A stretch of 64,000 bases of DNA from Aquimarina aggregata (GCF_001632745.1 NZ_LQRT01000024.1:372001-436000); one strand, 5' to 3'; shown: positions 24,951-35,115, counted from the stretch's first letter. Notes: a model not told the origin generated them from the sequence alone. Made by a program: numbers and translations.

Positions 24951-27692
24951 ATGAAAACAATTACACTAGTTCTAATGTTTTTGGTCAGTACCATAGGCAT
25001 CTCACAGAATGTAATCACTGGTCGGGTTATTGATGGCTTCGATGCACCAATTCCAGGCGTTAGTATTACAATAAAAGGGACATCAATTTCTACAATCTCA
25101 GATTTTGATGGAAATTTTACGTTAACATCAGACAAAGACTACCCTATTACTTTAGAGGCTAGCAGTATTGGTTTTGATCCCACTACGTATGAAGTTACTT
25201 CAGCAGGACAAGACATTACAATTGTCTTAGAAGACATTACTTTTTTAGATGAATTAGTAATTTCTGCATCTAGAGCGCCAGAAAGATTATTTGAATCACC
25301 TGTAAGTATCGAGAGATTTGGTGCAAAAGAAATTAAGAATACGGCTTCTGCAGATTTTTATGGCGGTCTTGAAAATTTAAAAGGTGTTGATATTAATACC
25401 AATAGTTTAACATTAAAGTCAATTAACACTAGAGGTTTTGCAACTTTTGCGAATACAAGATTTGTACAATTAGTTGATGGTATTGATAATACAGCACCAG
25501 CACTTAATTTTGTGTTAGGAAACCTTATTGGTATGAGTGAATTAGATGTGCAAAGTGTAGAATTACTACCTGGAGCATCTTCGGCCTTATATGGTGCGAA
25601 TGCATTTAACGGGATACTATTTATGAATAGTAGAAACCCATTCGATCATCAAGGAATTAGTGCTTATGCAAAAAGTGGTATTACTTCTCAAGATGCTGCA
25701 GGAGATAATGAGTTTTATGATGTAGGTGTAAGAATAGCACATGCTTTTTCAGATAAGTTCGCTGCCAAAGTAAATTTATCTATATTAAAAGGTACTGACT
25801 GGGTTGCTGCAGATAAACAAGATTTAAGAAACCCAAATTCTACAAGAGAAAATGATCCTGGTTATGATGGAGTGAATGTATATGGAGATGTTGTTGCACA
25901 AACCTTAGACAGAGTTGGAGCGCAATTGGTACAAAATAACTTATTAACTCCAGCTCAGGCAAGCTTATTACCAAATACTTTGGTAAGTAGAACTGGTTAT
26001 AATGAAGCAGACCTTAACGAAAATGATGCTGAGAGTTTAAAATTTGATGCAGCTTTACACTATAGACCGTTTGCAAATGATTTTGAAGTTATTTATAACG
26101 GAAGGTTTGGTAGAGGTACTACTGTTACTCAAGATGCCAATAGAACTTCATTAAGAAATTTCTTTTCACAACAACATAAATTAGAAGTTAAAAATGATAA
26201 CTTCTTTGTAAGAGGGTATGTGACCGCTTCTGATGCAGGAGATTCATATGATATTCGTTTTACAGGTATAAATGTTAACAGAGCATGGAAAAGTGACAAT
26301 CAGTGGTTCGCAGAATATGCAGGAGCTTATCTTGCAGCTTTAGGCGCTACTGGATCAGAAGAACAAGCTCATGTTGCTGCTAGACAAGTAGCAGAAACTG
26401 GACGTTTAATTCCAGGGACTCCTGAATTTAACGCAGCTTTTGATGCGGTAACAGCAAATCCTGATTTAACAGAAGGATCTAGAGTGAAAGATGAATCACA
26501 ATTTACACATGCAGACGCCAATTATAATTTTAGTCATATTACTGGTGAGTTTGCAGATATTCAAGTGGGTGGTTCTGTTAGAGAATATAAACTAAATTCT
26601 TTTGGTACTGTTTTTACTGATGCCGATGGACCTATTAAGTATTCAGAATTTGGGGTATATACTCAAGTTCAAAAGAAATTGTTAGATGATAGATTAAAAA
26701 TTACTGGATCTGTTCGTTATGATAAGTCTCAGTTATTTGACGGTAATTTCTCTCCAAGATTTTCTGTTGGATATACTTTAGGAGCTAACAGAAATCGTAA
26801 CCTTCGTGCATCTATACAAACAGGTTTTAGAAACCCAACTACCCAAGATTTATATATTGGTTTAGATATCGGAGCAAATGCTTTACTTGGTTCTGCACCT
26901 GATAACCTTGATAGATATGTTATCCAAGACCCTTCTGGTAACCAAATTACAGGAAGAGATGCTTACGAGAATTCTTTCTCGGCTAGATCTGTGCTCGAAG
27001 GAAATCCTGTAGCAGCAGATATTGATATTGTAAAGCCTGAAAAAATTACGGCTTACGAAGTTGGATATAGAGCACAATTTGGATCTGTTGTTTTAGATGG
27101 TAGTGTGTACTATAACCAATATGAAGACTTTATTGCTAATGAAAGTGTAATAGTTCCAGGTGTAGGTAGAGTAAATGGTACACCAGCTGAACAAGCTGCT
27201 GCTGCTGCTGCTGCTGCAAATATTCAGACTAGAAAAATATTTACAGCTTCTACTAATTCTGATGTGGATATTAGCTCTTATGGTTTTATCGCAGGTGTAA
27301 CAACTCAAGTTAAAGGTTTTGACTTAGGAGTGAATTATACTTTTGCTGAACAAGACTTTGATCAAAGTAAAGATCCTGATTTTGTGAGTAGCTTTAATAC
27401 GCCTAAACATAAGGTAAAAGCAACATTTGGTAAAGAAGAGTTGTTTAAGAATTTTGGTTTTAATGTGAGCGGAAGATGGAGTGACGAATACCTTTGGGAA
27501 TCAGATTTCGGAACAGGAATGATACCTTCTTTTACTGTTGTTGATGCACAAATTAACTATGCTATTCCTAAGCTTAAAACTAAACTAAAAATTGGAGCTA
27601 ATAATATTACTGGAGAAGAGTACTTTACGGCTATTGGCTCTGGATTTATTGGTTCTCAGTACTATATAGGTTTGATTATAAATAATCTATAA
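24951..27692 (+). CDS. TonB-dependent outer-membrane receptor with carboxypeptidase-D-like N-domain (paralogue 1)
   Basis: A 913-residue outer-membrane active transporter. Order: signal peptide (1-18), a carboxypeptidase-regulatory-like beta domain (about 20-95, VITGRVIDGFDAPIPGVSI), a plug (about 110-220, with FVQLVDGIDNTAPA and LLPGASSALYGANAFNGI), then a beta-barrel ending in aromatic YYIGLIINNL. It is a close tandem paralogue of the receptor at 27918 but carries a short poly-Ala stretch coded by GCT repeats near residue 750. No SusD gene follows; instead a GDSL-like lipoprotein lies after the second copy. The cargo is unknown. It has its own promoter and terminator. Confidence 0.92.
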   Translation: MKTITLVLMFLVSTIGISQNVITGRVIDGFDAPIPGVSITIKGTSISTISDFDGNFTLTSDKDYPITLEASSIGFDPTTYEVTSAGQDITIVLEDITFLDELVISASRAPERLFESPVSIERFGAKEIKNTASADFYGGLENLKGVDINTNSLTLKSINTRGFATFANTRFVQLVDGIDNTAPALNFVLGNLIGMSELDVQSVELLPGASSALYGANAFNGILFMNSRNPFDHQGISAYAKSGITSQDAAGDNEFYDVGVRIAHAFSDKFAAKVNLSILKGTDWVAADKQDLRNPNSTRENDPGYDGVNVYGDVVAQTLDRVGAQLVQNNLLTPAQASLLPNTLVSRTGYNEADLNENDAESLKFDAALHYRPFANDFEVIYNGRFGRGTTVTQDANRTSLRNFFSQQHKLEVKNDNFFVRGYVTASDAGDSYDIRFTGINVNRAWKSDNQWFAEYAGAYLAALGATGSEEQAHVAARQVAETGRLIPGTPEFNAAFDAVTANPDLTEGSRVKDESQFTHADANYNFSHITGEFADIQVGGSVREYKLNSFGTVFTDADGPIKYSEFGVYTQVQKKLLDDRLKITGSVRYDKSQLFDGNFSPRFSVGYTLGANRNRNLRASIQTGFRNPTTQDLYIGLDIGANALLGSAPDNLDRYVIQDPSGNQITGRDAYENSFSARSVLEGNPVAADIDIVKPEKITAYEVGYRAQFGSVVLDGSVYYNQYEDFIANESVIVPGVGRVNGTPAEQAAAAAAAANIQTRKIFTASTNSDVDISSYGFIAGVTTQVKGFDLGVNYTFAEQDFDQSKDPDFVSSFNTPKHKVKATFGKEELFKNFGFNVSGRWSDEYLWESDFGTGMIPSFTVVDAQINYAIPKLKTKLKIGANNITGEEYFTAIGSGFIGSQYYIGLIINNL
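27195..27218 (+). repeat. Coding GCT trinucleotide repeat
   Basis: Seven GCT codons plus one GCA encode eight alanines in an extracellular-loop-like region of the first receptor. Slippage would change the loop length without changing frame. The paralogue at 27918 has no such tract. Confidence 0.8.
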
Positions 27693-27718
27693 GAAAAATA
27701 GTATCATTAAAATATTTT

Positions 27719-27752
27719 AAGCCTGTTTGATTTTTATCAGACAGGCTTTTTT
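27719..27752 (+). terminator. Terminator between the two receptors
   Basis: A 12-bp stem (AAGCCTGTTTGA with TCAGACAGGCTT, one G:T pair) is followed by T6. Confidence 0.9.
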
Positions 27753-27917
27753 ATTCCACTCTTTAAAAAATCTTAAACAAATTTACTGCTAATATCCACA
27801 TTAACAATACTGCTAATTTATGCTTGTTAATGATGTAAAAACACAAAGATTTGGCTATTTTATTAAATAATTCCTAAAAAAACGTATATTGTTCTTATAA
27901 TTATAAAATAAAGGGGT

Positions 27918-30677
27918 ATGAGAACAATTACATTAGCAATAATGCTGATAGTAAGTAGTATTACTACTGCACAAACAACAGTTAAGGGGAAGGTTGTGGA
28001 TGATAATAATCAACCAATCCCTGGAACTAATATTAAAGTACAAGGGTCTGCTGTGGGTACGGTTACGGACTTTGATGGGTTATTTTCCCTAACAGTTGAT
28101 CAATCACCTCCCTTCACTCTTCTAGTTAGTAGTGTGGGATTCGAAGCAAATACCATAACAATATCGTCTGATACATCTGATATAACAATTACTCTTAAAG
28201 AAGGTACAGAGTTAGACGAAGTGGTAATTTCAGCATCAAGAACACCAGAACGTATTTTTGAGTCACCAGTGAGTGTTGAGCGTTTTGGAATCAAGCAAAT
28301 AAAAAATACCCCAGCTGCTGATTTCTACGATGGTTTAGAGAATCTAAAAGGAGTTGATATTAATACCAATAGTTTAACCTTTAAGTCAATAAATACAAGA
28401 GGGTTTACCACATTTGCAAATAACCGTTTTGTTCAATTAGTAGATGGTATGGATAACTCTTCTCCAGCACTGAATTTTGTTTTGGGGAATCTTTTAGGTA
28501 TCACAGAGTTGGATGTAAATAGTATTGAACTATTACCAGGTGCTTCTTCGGCCTTATATGGGGCTAATGCATTTAATGGGATTTTATTTATGACCAGTAA
28601 AAACCCATTTGATCATACAGGAATTAGTGCATATTTTAAAGGGGGTATAACCTCTCAAGATGTTGCGGGTGATAATGAGTTCTATGATTATGGAATCAGA
28701 CTTGCCCATAAATTTTCTGATAAATTTGCTGCAAAAGTAAATTTCTCCTATTTAAGAGGTACAGATTGGGCTGCATCAAGTACAGTTAATGTTTTAAACC
28801 CAGCTACTGATCGTACAGATCCTGCTTATGATGGACTTAATGTTTATGGTGATGAGGTAAGTACAAATATAAGAGGTGTTGGGCAGGCGCTAGTAAACGC
28901 CGGTATATTACCAGCAGGAGCTCAAAACTTATTGCCTGATGAAGATGTAAGTAGGACTGGATATAATGAATTAGATTTAAATGCCAATAGGGCAGAAAGT
29001 GTTAAGTTTGATGCAGCACTACATTATAGGCCTTTCGCCAATGATTTTGAAATCATTTATCAAGCAAAAGTAGGTAGAGGAACTACTATTTATCAGGGTG
29101 CAAATAGATATTCTATTAAGAATTTTTTCTTACAACAACATAAACTAGAATTTAAAAACAACAATTTTTTTGTTAGAGGATACTTTACCGATGAAGATGC
29201 GGGAGATTCCTATGATACTCGTTTTACAGGTATAAATATTAATAGAAGTTGGAAAGATGATAACACTTGGTTTGGAGAATATGCAGGAGCTTTTGCCACT
29301 GCTAGCTTACAAGGAGTGCTCCCAGAACAAGCACATGCTATTGCTAGACAAACTGCAGATACAGGAAGATTAATTCCTGGAACAGCAGAATTTGCTAGTG
29401 CTTTTAATCAAGTGATAAATGACCCAAACTTAGCTACAGGTTCTAAGTTTCAGGATGCTACACAATTAAAACATGCAGATGTTAACTATAATTTTAGTCA
29501 CTTAACAGCTGATTTTGCAGACATTCAGGTCGGAGGATCTTTCAGAGAATATAAATTAAATTCTTCAGGTACAATTTTTACTGATTTTGATGGTCCTATT
29601 CGATATTCAGAATTTGGGATATATACGCAGTTGCAAAAAAAATTAGCTGATGAACGATTAAAAATAACAGCGTCTGTACGTTATGATAAAGCTGAATTAT
29701 TTGATGGTAACTTATCACCAAGGGTTTCTGTAGGGTACACAGTAGGCGAAAATAGAAATCATAATTTACGTGCTTCTGTACAAACTGGATTTAGAAACCC
29801 AACAACTCAAGATTTATATATAGGATTAGATGTTGGAAGAGCAATATTAGTAGGTTCTGCACCGGATAATTTAGATAGAGACGTAAGGGTGTTTGATGAT
29901 GTTAGTGGAGCGGGTCAAACTATTATAGGAGGTAATAGTGTTACCATAACTGGTAGAGCCGCTTATGAAAATGCTTTTTCAGTGACCTCTGTAGCAAATG
30001 GTGCACCCGAAGCTGCAAGTTCGCAAATTGTACAACCCGAAAAAGTAACAGCTTTCGAGGTAGGATATAGAGGAAAACTCAAAAAATTTATTGTTGATGT
30101 TAGCGGGTATTATAACCAATACAAAGACTTTATTTCTACAGAGAATGTGATCGTACCATATTACGGTCAAGTTGGTGATAATGCACTATCGTTACTAGCC
30201 CTTCAAAATAGAGATTTCACGGTGTATCAAGCGTACACGAATTCTGATGTAGATATTACTTCTTTTGGTGTTACAGCAGGAGTGGATACTAAAATTGCAG
30301 GTTTTAATATAGGAGTAAATTATACCTATGCCGAACAAGATTTTGATAAAGCTAGAGATCCGGATTTTCAAACAAACTTTAACACTCCAAAACACAAAGT
30401 AAAAGCATCTTTCGGAAAAGCAGACCTTTTTAATAATTTTGGATTTAATACAAGTTATAGATGGAGTGATGATTATTTCTGGGAAGCACCTTTTGAAAAT
30501 GGAGATGTGCCATCTTTTTCTGTAATAGATGCACAAATAAGTTATAAGATTCCAAAATTGAAGACTTCTCTTAAAGCAGGTGCAACCAATATAGGTGGAG
30601 ATGAATACTTTACTGCCTTTGGTACAGGACTCATAGGTTCTCAATACTATATTGGCTTAACTATAAACAATTTATAG
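27918..30677 (+). CDS. TonB-dependent outer-membrane receptor (paralogue 2)
   Basis: A 919-residue receptor with the same order as its neighbour: signal peptide (1-19), carboxypeptidase-D-like domain (VKGKVVDDNNQPIPGTNIKV), plug (FVQLVDGMDNSSPA and LLPGASSALYGANAFNGI), and a barrel ending YYIGLTINNL. Long stretches of the plug are nearly identical to paralogue 1, while putative extracellular loops differ (for example around residues 660-700 and 740-780). This is a tandem duplication followed by loop divergence, suggesting related but distinct ligands. It lies 35 bases before the GDSL lipoprotein gene, probably in the same transcript. Confidence 0.92.
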   Translation: MRTITLAIMLIVSSITTAQTTVKGKVVDDNNQPIPGTNIKVQGSAVGTVTDFDGLFSLTVDQSPPFTLLVSSVGFEANTITISSDTSDITITLKEGTELDEVVISASRTPERIFESPVSVERFGIKQIKNTPAADFYDGLENLKGVDINTNSLTFKSINTRGFTTFANNRFVQLVDGMDNSSPALNFVLGNLLGITELDVNSIELLPGASSALYGANAFNGILFMTSKNPFDHTGISAYFKGGITSQDVAGDNEFYDYGIRLAHKFSDKFAAKVNFSYLRGTDWAASSTVNVLNPATDRTDPAYDGLNVYGDEVSTNIRGVGQALVNAGILPAGAQNLLPDEDVSRTGYNELDLNANRAESVKFDAALHYRPFANDFEIIYQAKVGRGTTIYQGANRYSIKNFFLQQHKLEFKNNNFFVRGYFTDEDAGDSYDTRFTGININRSWKDDNTWFGEYAGAFATASLQGVLPEQAHAIARQTADTGRLIPGTAEFASAFNQVINDPNLATGSKFQDATQLKHADVNYNFSHLTADFADIQVGGSFREYKLNSSGTIFTDFDGPIRYSEFGIYTQLQKKLADERLKITASVRYDKAELFDGNLSPRVSVGYTVGENRNHNLRASVQTGFRNPTTQDLYIGLDVGRAILVGSAPDNLDRDVRVFDDVSGAGQTIIGGNSVTITGRAAYENAFSVTSVANGAPEAASSQIVQPEKVTAFEVGYRGKLKKFIVDVSGYYNQYKDFISTENVIVPYYGQVGDNALSLLALQNRDFTVYQAYTNSDVDITSFGVTAGVDTKIAGFNIGVNYTYAEQDFDKARDPDFQTNFNTPKHKVKASFGKADLFNNFGFNTSYRWSDDYFWEAPFENGDVPSFSVIDAQISYKIPKLKTSLKAGATNIGGDEYFTAFGTGLIGSQYYIGLTINNL

Positions 30678-30712
30678 TAATTAATTAGAAATGTACAATT
30701 AAAACAAAACAG

Positions 30713-32239
30713 ATGAATACTCAATATAAATGGTTATTACCGCTATTAATTTTTGGATTTCTTGCATGTGATTCTGATGATGATACTCCAGAAACAGAAA
30801 ATCAAGTTCCGATCACTTCTGGATCGGCTGATTTTTCGACATTTGTGGCTTTAGGAAATTCGTTGACAGCGGGATTTACAGATAATGCCCTATTTATTGC
30901 TGGACAAGAGAATTCTATGCCAAATATTTTAGCACAGCAATTTGCTTTGGCAGGTGGTGGTGAATTTAAACAGCCTTTAATGAATGATAATATAGGTGGA
31001 TTGTTATTAGGTGGAAATCAAATACAGGGACCTAGACTTTATTTTTATAGTGATCCAGATCCGGCTCCTCCTAGCTTATCGGGTCCAACTCCATTGGGAG
31101 TTACTCCACCTACTGATCTTGAACCAGAAAAACCCACCACAGAAGTAACAAGTACATTATCGGGATCATTTAATAATATGGGAATTCCGGGTGCAAAAAG
31201 TTTTCATTTATTGGCACCGGGATATGGTAGTATTCCAGGAGTGGCTATGGGAACAGCAAACCCTTATTTTGCGAGAATTGCTTCTGGTGGAACGGCCACG
31301 GTGTTAGGAGACGCAATGGCACAAAACCCAACTTTTTTCTCTCTTTGGATTGGTAACAATGATGTTTTAGGATATGCCTTATCTGGAGGGGATGGAACAG
31401 ATCCTATAACAGATATTGGGATGTTTACAGATGCATATAATGGACTTATTGCAACACTCACCTCAGGAAGTGCAAAAGGTGTTGCATTTAATATTCCTGA
31501 TGTAACTTCTATTGCTCATTTTACGACTGTTCCACATAATCCAGTTCCTTTAGATGCTGCTACGGCTGCAGCCGTAAATGCCGCATATGCTAATTATAAT
31601 GCAGGTATTGTAGGGGCATTTGCTTTTTTAGTAGGTAATGGAGCTATTACTCAAGAAAATGCTGATTTAGAAATAGCTAAAAGAACAATTACTTTTTCAG
31701 AAGGTGAAGGTAATGCTGTTGTAATTTTTGATGAAAATTTAACCAACTTAACGGGAATCAATATGCAATTAGTGAGTATAAGACAAGCTACTGCAGAGGA
31801 CCTGTTGGTATTGCCGGCTAGTAGTTTTATAGGAACACTTGCCGATCCAAATAATCCTTTGTCTGTAAATGGAGTCGCGTTGCCTTTAGAAGATAAATGG
31901 GTATTAACGCCAGAAGAACAACAAGAAATCGCTACTGCCACAGAGCAATTTAATGGAGTTATTAATGCTGCAGTTCAGGGAGCTGGTTTAGCTTTTGTAA
32001 ATGCAAATGAACTTTTAGATCAGGTTTCTGCAGGTGGATTGCAGTTTGATGAGTTTTTAATACAGGGAAATTTAGTTTTTGGAGGATTATTTTCTCTTGA
32101 TGGAGTACATCCTACAGCAAGAGGGTATGCATTCTTGGCTAATAAAGCGGCAGAAGCTATTAATACAACTTATGGCTCTAATTTACCTATGGTTAAAGCA
32201 GCCGACTACCCCACTTTTTACTCGGCAATGCTTCAGTAA
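30713..32239 (+). CDS. SGNH/GDSL-like hydrolase lipoprotein
   Basis: The lipobox FLAC (Cys19) is followed by DSDDD, a pattern linked to surface export of lipoproteins in Bacteroidota. Catalytic blocks of the SGNH family are visible: block I as VALGNSLTAGF with nucleophile Ser50, a WIGNND block with the oxyanion Asn, and DGVHPTARGY near the end with the Asp/His pair. The family cleaves ester bonds in lipids or acylated sugars. At 508 residues it is larger than typical GDSL enzymes because of insertions between blocks. Location right after receptor 2 suggests it prepares or binds the ligand of that receptor; this is inference. Confidence 0.85.
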   Translation: MNTQYKWLLPLLIFGFLACDSDDDTPETENQVPITSGSADFSTFVALGNSLTAGFTDNALFIAGQENSMPNILAQQFALAGGGEFKQPLMNDNIGGLLLGGNQIQGPRLYFYSDPDPAPPSLSGPTPLGVTPPTDLEPEKPTTEVTSTLSGSFNNMGIPGAKSFHLLAPGYGSIPGVAMGTANPYFARIASGGTATVLGDAMAQNPTFFSLWIGNNDVLGYALSGGDGTDPITDIGMFTDAYNGLIATLTSGSAKGVAFNIPDVTSIAHFTTVPHNPVPLDAATAAAVNAAYANYNAGIVGAFAFLVGNGAITQENADLEIAKRTITFSEGEGNAVVIFDENLTNLTGINMQLVSIRQATAEDLLVLPASSFIGTLADPNNPLSVNGVALPLEDKWVLTPEEQQEIATATEQFNGVINAAVQGAGLAFVNANELLDQVSAGGLQFDEFLIQGNLVFGGLFSLDGVHPTARGYAFLANKAAEAINTTYGSNLPMVKAADYPTFYSAMLQ

Positions 32240-32261
32240 ATAACTTAAAAAATAATACAAG

Positions 32262-32290
32262 ATGCCTTCGTTTTCGAGGGCATTTTTTTA
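32262..32290 (+). terminator. Terminator of the receptor 2/GDSL operon
   Basis: ATGCCTTCG pairs with CGAGGGCAT (one G:T pair) around a T4 loop, followed by T7. Confidence 0.85.
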
Positions 32291-32318
32291 TTGGTACAAT
32301 AGATTGTTAGATAAGATC

Positions 32319-33566
32319 TTAATTGTTTTTTTCAAAAAATTGAAAGTAGATGGAAAATAATAATGATGCTACAATGTATATGCCTATAATATAAGTCCCT
32401 CTGCTAAATAGAGTGTCAATATAAAACCATCCACCATATAGTTTGATAAAATATGCTCCAAGTAGGGTTTTTACTATTTCGGCATATAGTGCGATATTGT
32501 GTTTGTCCATCAATGAGGTATAGGCAAATATTGAAATGGCTAGAAATGCAGCATAGTATAAGATTTGAGTAAATTCTAAATCGCCAACACTAATCAATAG
32601 ATGATACATTAGTGTTGTCGTAATAACAAGTTGTGTCCACGACCATAGTTTTAATAGTAAGGAGTTGTTGGTTTCGTATTTTTTCCTGTTGTAGGGATTT
32701 GTGGTAACTAGAATCGGATATGTTTCTTTTATATCCTCGGGTCTCCAACCTGTAGGCATGAACCATATTTTGATTTTATCCAACCAGTTTTTGGTACGCC
32801 AAGCATCTTTTAGGATGCCCCAAAAATGCATAAAATTAATCAAGAAAGGATTCCAAGTGTTAACTGGTTTTTTAACGCCATATACAGGAGGTTTTTCAGA
32901 TAACTCTTCTTGAAATGTTCCGAAAATTTTATCCCAAATTATAAAAATTTCAGAATAGTTTTTATCAAGATATTTTGTATTAATAGCGTGATGAACTCTA
33001 TGATGAGATGGAGTAACAATAATGTATTCAAGTATCCCCATTTTGTTAATTAATTTGGTATGGTACCAGAACTGTGCAAAAAAATGAATAGGAGCGATAA
33101 AAGCTACAATGTGAGCAGGAATACCTATTAGTGCAATCGGAATGTATAAAAAGAAATAAATAGAAACGATGGCCGAAACATTCTGACGCAATGCACAAGC
33201 CAAATTAAATTCTTCACTACTATGATGAATAATATGTCTATTCCAAAATACATTTATAGTATGATTAAAACGATGAGACCAATATCCTGCAAAATCTAGC
33301 CCAATAAACGTTAAAACGTATGTGAGAACTGTAGATTTGATTTGAATAAGGGCTAAGTGATTTACCATCCATTCGTAACTAACAATAATAATGGTAAGAC
33401 CAATAAGGTTCTTAAGAGTATTAGTAATCCCTGAACTAATACTCGAAATAGTATCCATACCTTGATTGGTTACTACTCCAATATATCGACCAATGAAATA
33501 TTCTATCAAAATTAAAATGATAAAGCCTGGTATAGCATAGCTTAAAGCTGTAGCATAAGTTTCCAT
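32319..33566 (-). CDS. Sterol desaturase / fatty acid hydroxylase superfamily membrane enzyme
   Basis: An integral membrane di-iron oxygenase of 415 residues. The three histidine clusters that bind iron are present: HRFNH, HIIHH shortly after, and HHRVHH near residue 187, with further His between. Several hydrophobic helices precede and follow them, including a C-terminal group of about four. The long C-terminal membrane part resembles alkylglycerol monooxygenase-like members. Substrates in this superfamily are sterols, fatty acids, carotenoids or ether lipids; which applies is not decidable. It diverges from a tetR gene across a palindrome-rich 104-base gap, so that regulator probably controls it. 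Confidence 0.9.
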   Translation of the reverse strand: METYATALSYAIPGFIILILIEYFIGRYIGVVTNQGMDTISSISSGITNTLKNLIGLTIIIVSYEWMVNHLALIQIKSTVLTYVLTFIGLDFAGYWSHRFNHTINVFWNRHIIHHSSEEFNLACALRQNVSAIVSIYFFLYIPIALIGIPAHIVAFIAPIHFFAQFWYHTKLINKMGILEYIIVTPSHHRVHHAINTKYLDKNYSEIFIIWDKIFGTFQEELSEKPPVYGVKKPVNTWNPFLINFMHFWGILKDAWRTKNWLDKIKIWFMPTGWRPEDIKETYPILVTTNPYNRKKYETNNSLLLKLWSWTQLVITTTLMYHLLISVGDLEFTQILYYAAFLAISIFAYTSLMDKHNIALYAEIVKTLLGAYFIKLYGGWFYIDTLFSRGTYIIGIYIVASLLFSIYFQFFEKNN

Positions 33567-33613
33567 AAAACATGGGTTTATTTAAAAGTACAAAAAATAT
33601 AATATTAAGAGTT

Positions 33614-33661
33614 TAGTATGTTTATACTATTATTTATACATAATTAGTATATTTGTACTAA
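33614..33661. promoter_or_regulatory. Two palindromes over the tetR promoter (candidate TetR operators)
   Basis: TAGTAT-4-ATACTA (33614-33629) and TTAGTA-6-TACTAA (33644-33661) are perfect inverted repeats in the sterol desaturase/tetR gap. A TATATTTG -7 box for tetR (33648-33655) lies inside the second, so bound regulator would block its own promoter. Confidence 0.6.
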
Positions 33662-33670
33662 TTCGATAAT

Positions 33671-34312
33671 ATGTCAAATACTAAATCAGAAATTATAAGG
33701 CAATCTGTGACCCTTTTTAACAAAAAAGGATTCTTTAATGTTAGTGTTAAAGATATTGCCGATATAATGAAAATAAGCCCAGGTAATTTAACGTATCATT
33801 TCAAAAAAAAGGAAAATTTATTATCCGCTATACAGGAGGAGATATTAAGTAATTCAATAGATGTGATGCCCAAAGATCGGCTTATTACGCTTTCTCATTT
33901 TGAAGAAATGTTTCGAAAATTTCATGCAATACAAAAACAGTACAGCTTCTTTTTTCTTGATATCACTTATTTGATAGAAGAATATCCCATGATTATGAAT
34001 GGGTATAAGGTAGCTACCTCCAAGAGATTTCAAGATGCAAGAAGATTGGTTGATCATTTCATAGCATCAGGCAGACTGATTCCAGAAAGTGATAGGATCG
34101 ACTATGATATTATAATTCATAATTTATGGATGGTTAGTACATTCTGGAGTACAAGTACATCTATTATTGATAGAAAACATACGTCTGTATCTTATGATTC
34201 TCCTATGAATGCACTTTGGGGGACTTTATCACCTTATTTAACAGAAAAAGGATATGCCGAGTATCAAGAAATATTGCTTTTTAAAAAGGCAAAATTGAAT
34301 ATTAATAATTAA
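33671..34312 (+). CDS. TetR family transcriptional regulator
   Basis: The 213-residue protein begins with a TetR helix-turn-helix (residues about 5-52: IIRQSVTLFNKKGFFNVSVKDIADIMKISPGNLTYHFKKKENLL). The C-terminal ligand-binding part is divergent and holds several aromatics. It starts an operon with a class II aldolase and a bile-acid-type symporter and diverges from the sterol desaturase gene. It probably represses both directions and releases DNA on binding a small lipid-like or acid ligand; the ligand is an inference. Confidence 0.9.
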   Translation: MSNTKSEIIRQSVTLFNKKGFFNVSVKDIADIMKISPGNLTYHFKKKENLLSAIQEEILSNSIDVMPKDRLITLSHFEEMFRKFHAIQKQYSFFFLDITYLIEEYPMIMNGYKVATSKRFQDARRLVDHFIASGRLIPESDRIDYDIIIHNLWMVSTFWSTSTSIIDRKHTSVSYDSPMNALWGTLSPYLTEKGYAEYQEILLFKKAKLNINN

Positions 34313-34323
34313 AATAAAGTAAT

Positions 34324-35115
34324 ATGGCAGTACCAAACCCACCGTTAGAAATGTTTCCCCAAAATACCCCGTTTCCTCCTAAATTTAATGATGCATTACA
34401 AGAAAGAGAATATCTAAAGAAGAAGTTAACAGGTGCTTTTAGAATTTTTGGAAAGTTTGGATTTTCTGAAGGTGTTGCTGGACATATAACAGTAAGAGAT
34501 CCTAAACATAAAGACCATTTTTGGGTAAATCCTTTTGGATTATCATTTAATTTAATTACTCCTGCAGATTTGTTGTTGGTTAATCATAAAGGTGATGTTG
34601 TAGAAGGAAACCTGCCACTTAATAAAGCAGCTTTTGCCATTCATTCTCAAATACATGAAGCTAGACCTGATGTAGTAGCCGCAGCCCATGCGCATTCTGT
34701 TTATGGTAAGACGTTTTCAGCTCTAGGTCAAGAATTATTACCCATTACTCAAGATGCATGTGCTTTTTATAAAGACCATACGCTTTTTAATGATTATTCT
34801 GGTATTGTAAATGAATTAGAAGAAGGCAAGAGAATTGCAGCTGCACTTGGTGATACTAAAGCAGCGATATTACAAAATCATGGCTTGATAACCGTAGGGC
34901 ACTCTGTAGATGAGGCGGCATGGTGGTTCATTACTATGGAAAGAACATGTCAAGCTCAACTATTAGCTATGCAAACAGGCGAAAAATTAATTGAAATAGA
35001 CCATGAGGTTGCAATGAAAACAAGAGCCGAACTTGGTTTCCCATTGGCAGGATACTTTCAATTTCAACCCATGTGGCAAGATATAAGTGTGGCCTTAGAT
35101 TTTATTAGAGTATAA
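34324..35115 (+). CDS. Class II aldolase/adducin family protein
   Basis: A 263-residue cytoplasmic protein of the class II aldolase fold. Metal-binding histidines are present in AAHAHSVYGKTFSALG and in the later LQNHGLITVG segment; an upstream GHITVRD gives the Gly/Asn-type binding loop. Bacterial members are fuculose-phosphate aldolases, decarboxylases or related enzymes; the short acidic residue that acts as catalytic acid in aldolases is not obvious, so the reaction is open. It sits 11 bases after tetR and 32 before the symporter. Confidence 0.85.
   Translation: MAVPNPPLEMFPQNTPFPPKFNDALQEREYLKKKLTGAFRIFGKFGFSEGVAGHITVRDPKHKDHFWVNPFGLSFNLITPADLLLVNHKGDVVEGNLPLNKAAFAIHSQIHEARPDVVAAAHAHSVYGKTFSALGQELLPITQDACAFYKDHTLFNDYSGIVNELEEGKRIAAALGDTKAAILQNHGLITVGHSVDEAAWWFITMERTCQAQLLAMQTGEKLIEIDHEVAMKTRAELGFPLAGYFQFQPMWQDISVALDFIRV

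Noticed and set aside
24779-25135. 118-residue minus-strand frame over the first receptor start
   Set aside because: It overlaps the strong receptor promoter and signal peptide and has no family marks.
27195-27218. Phase-variable on/off switch by the GCT repeat
   Set aside because: A trinucleotide repeat cannot shift the frame; only length polymorphism is possible.
30195-30644. 149-residue minus-strand frame in the second receptor gene
   Set aside because: Cys/Ile/Lys-rich composition with no recognisable fold; antisense shadow of the beta-barrel.
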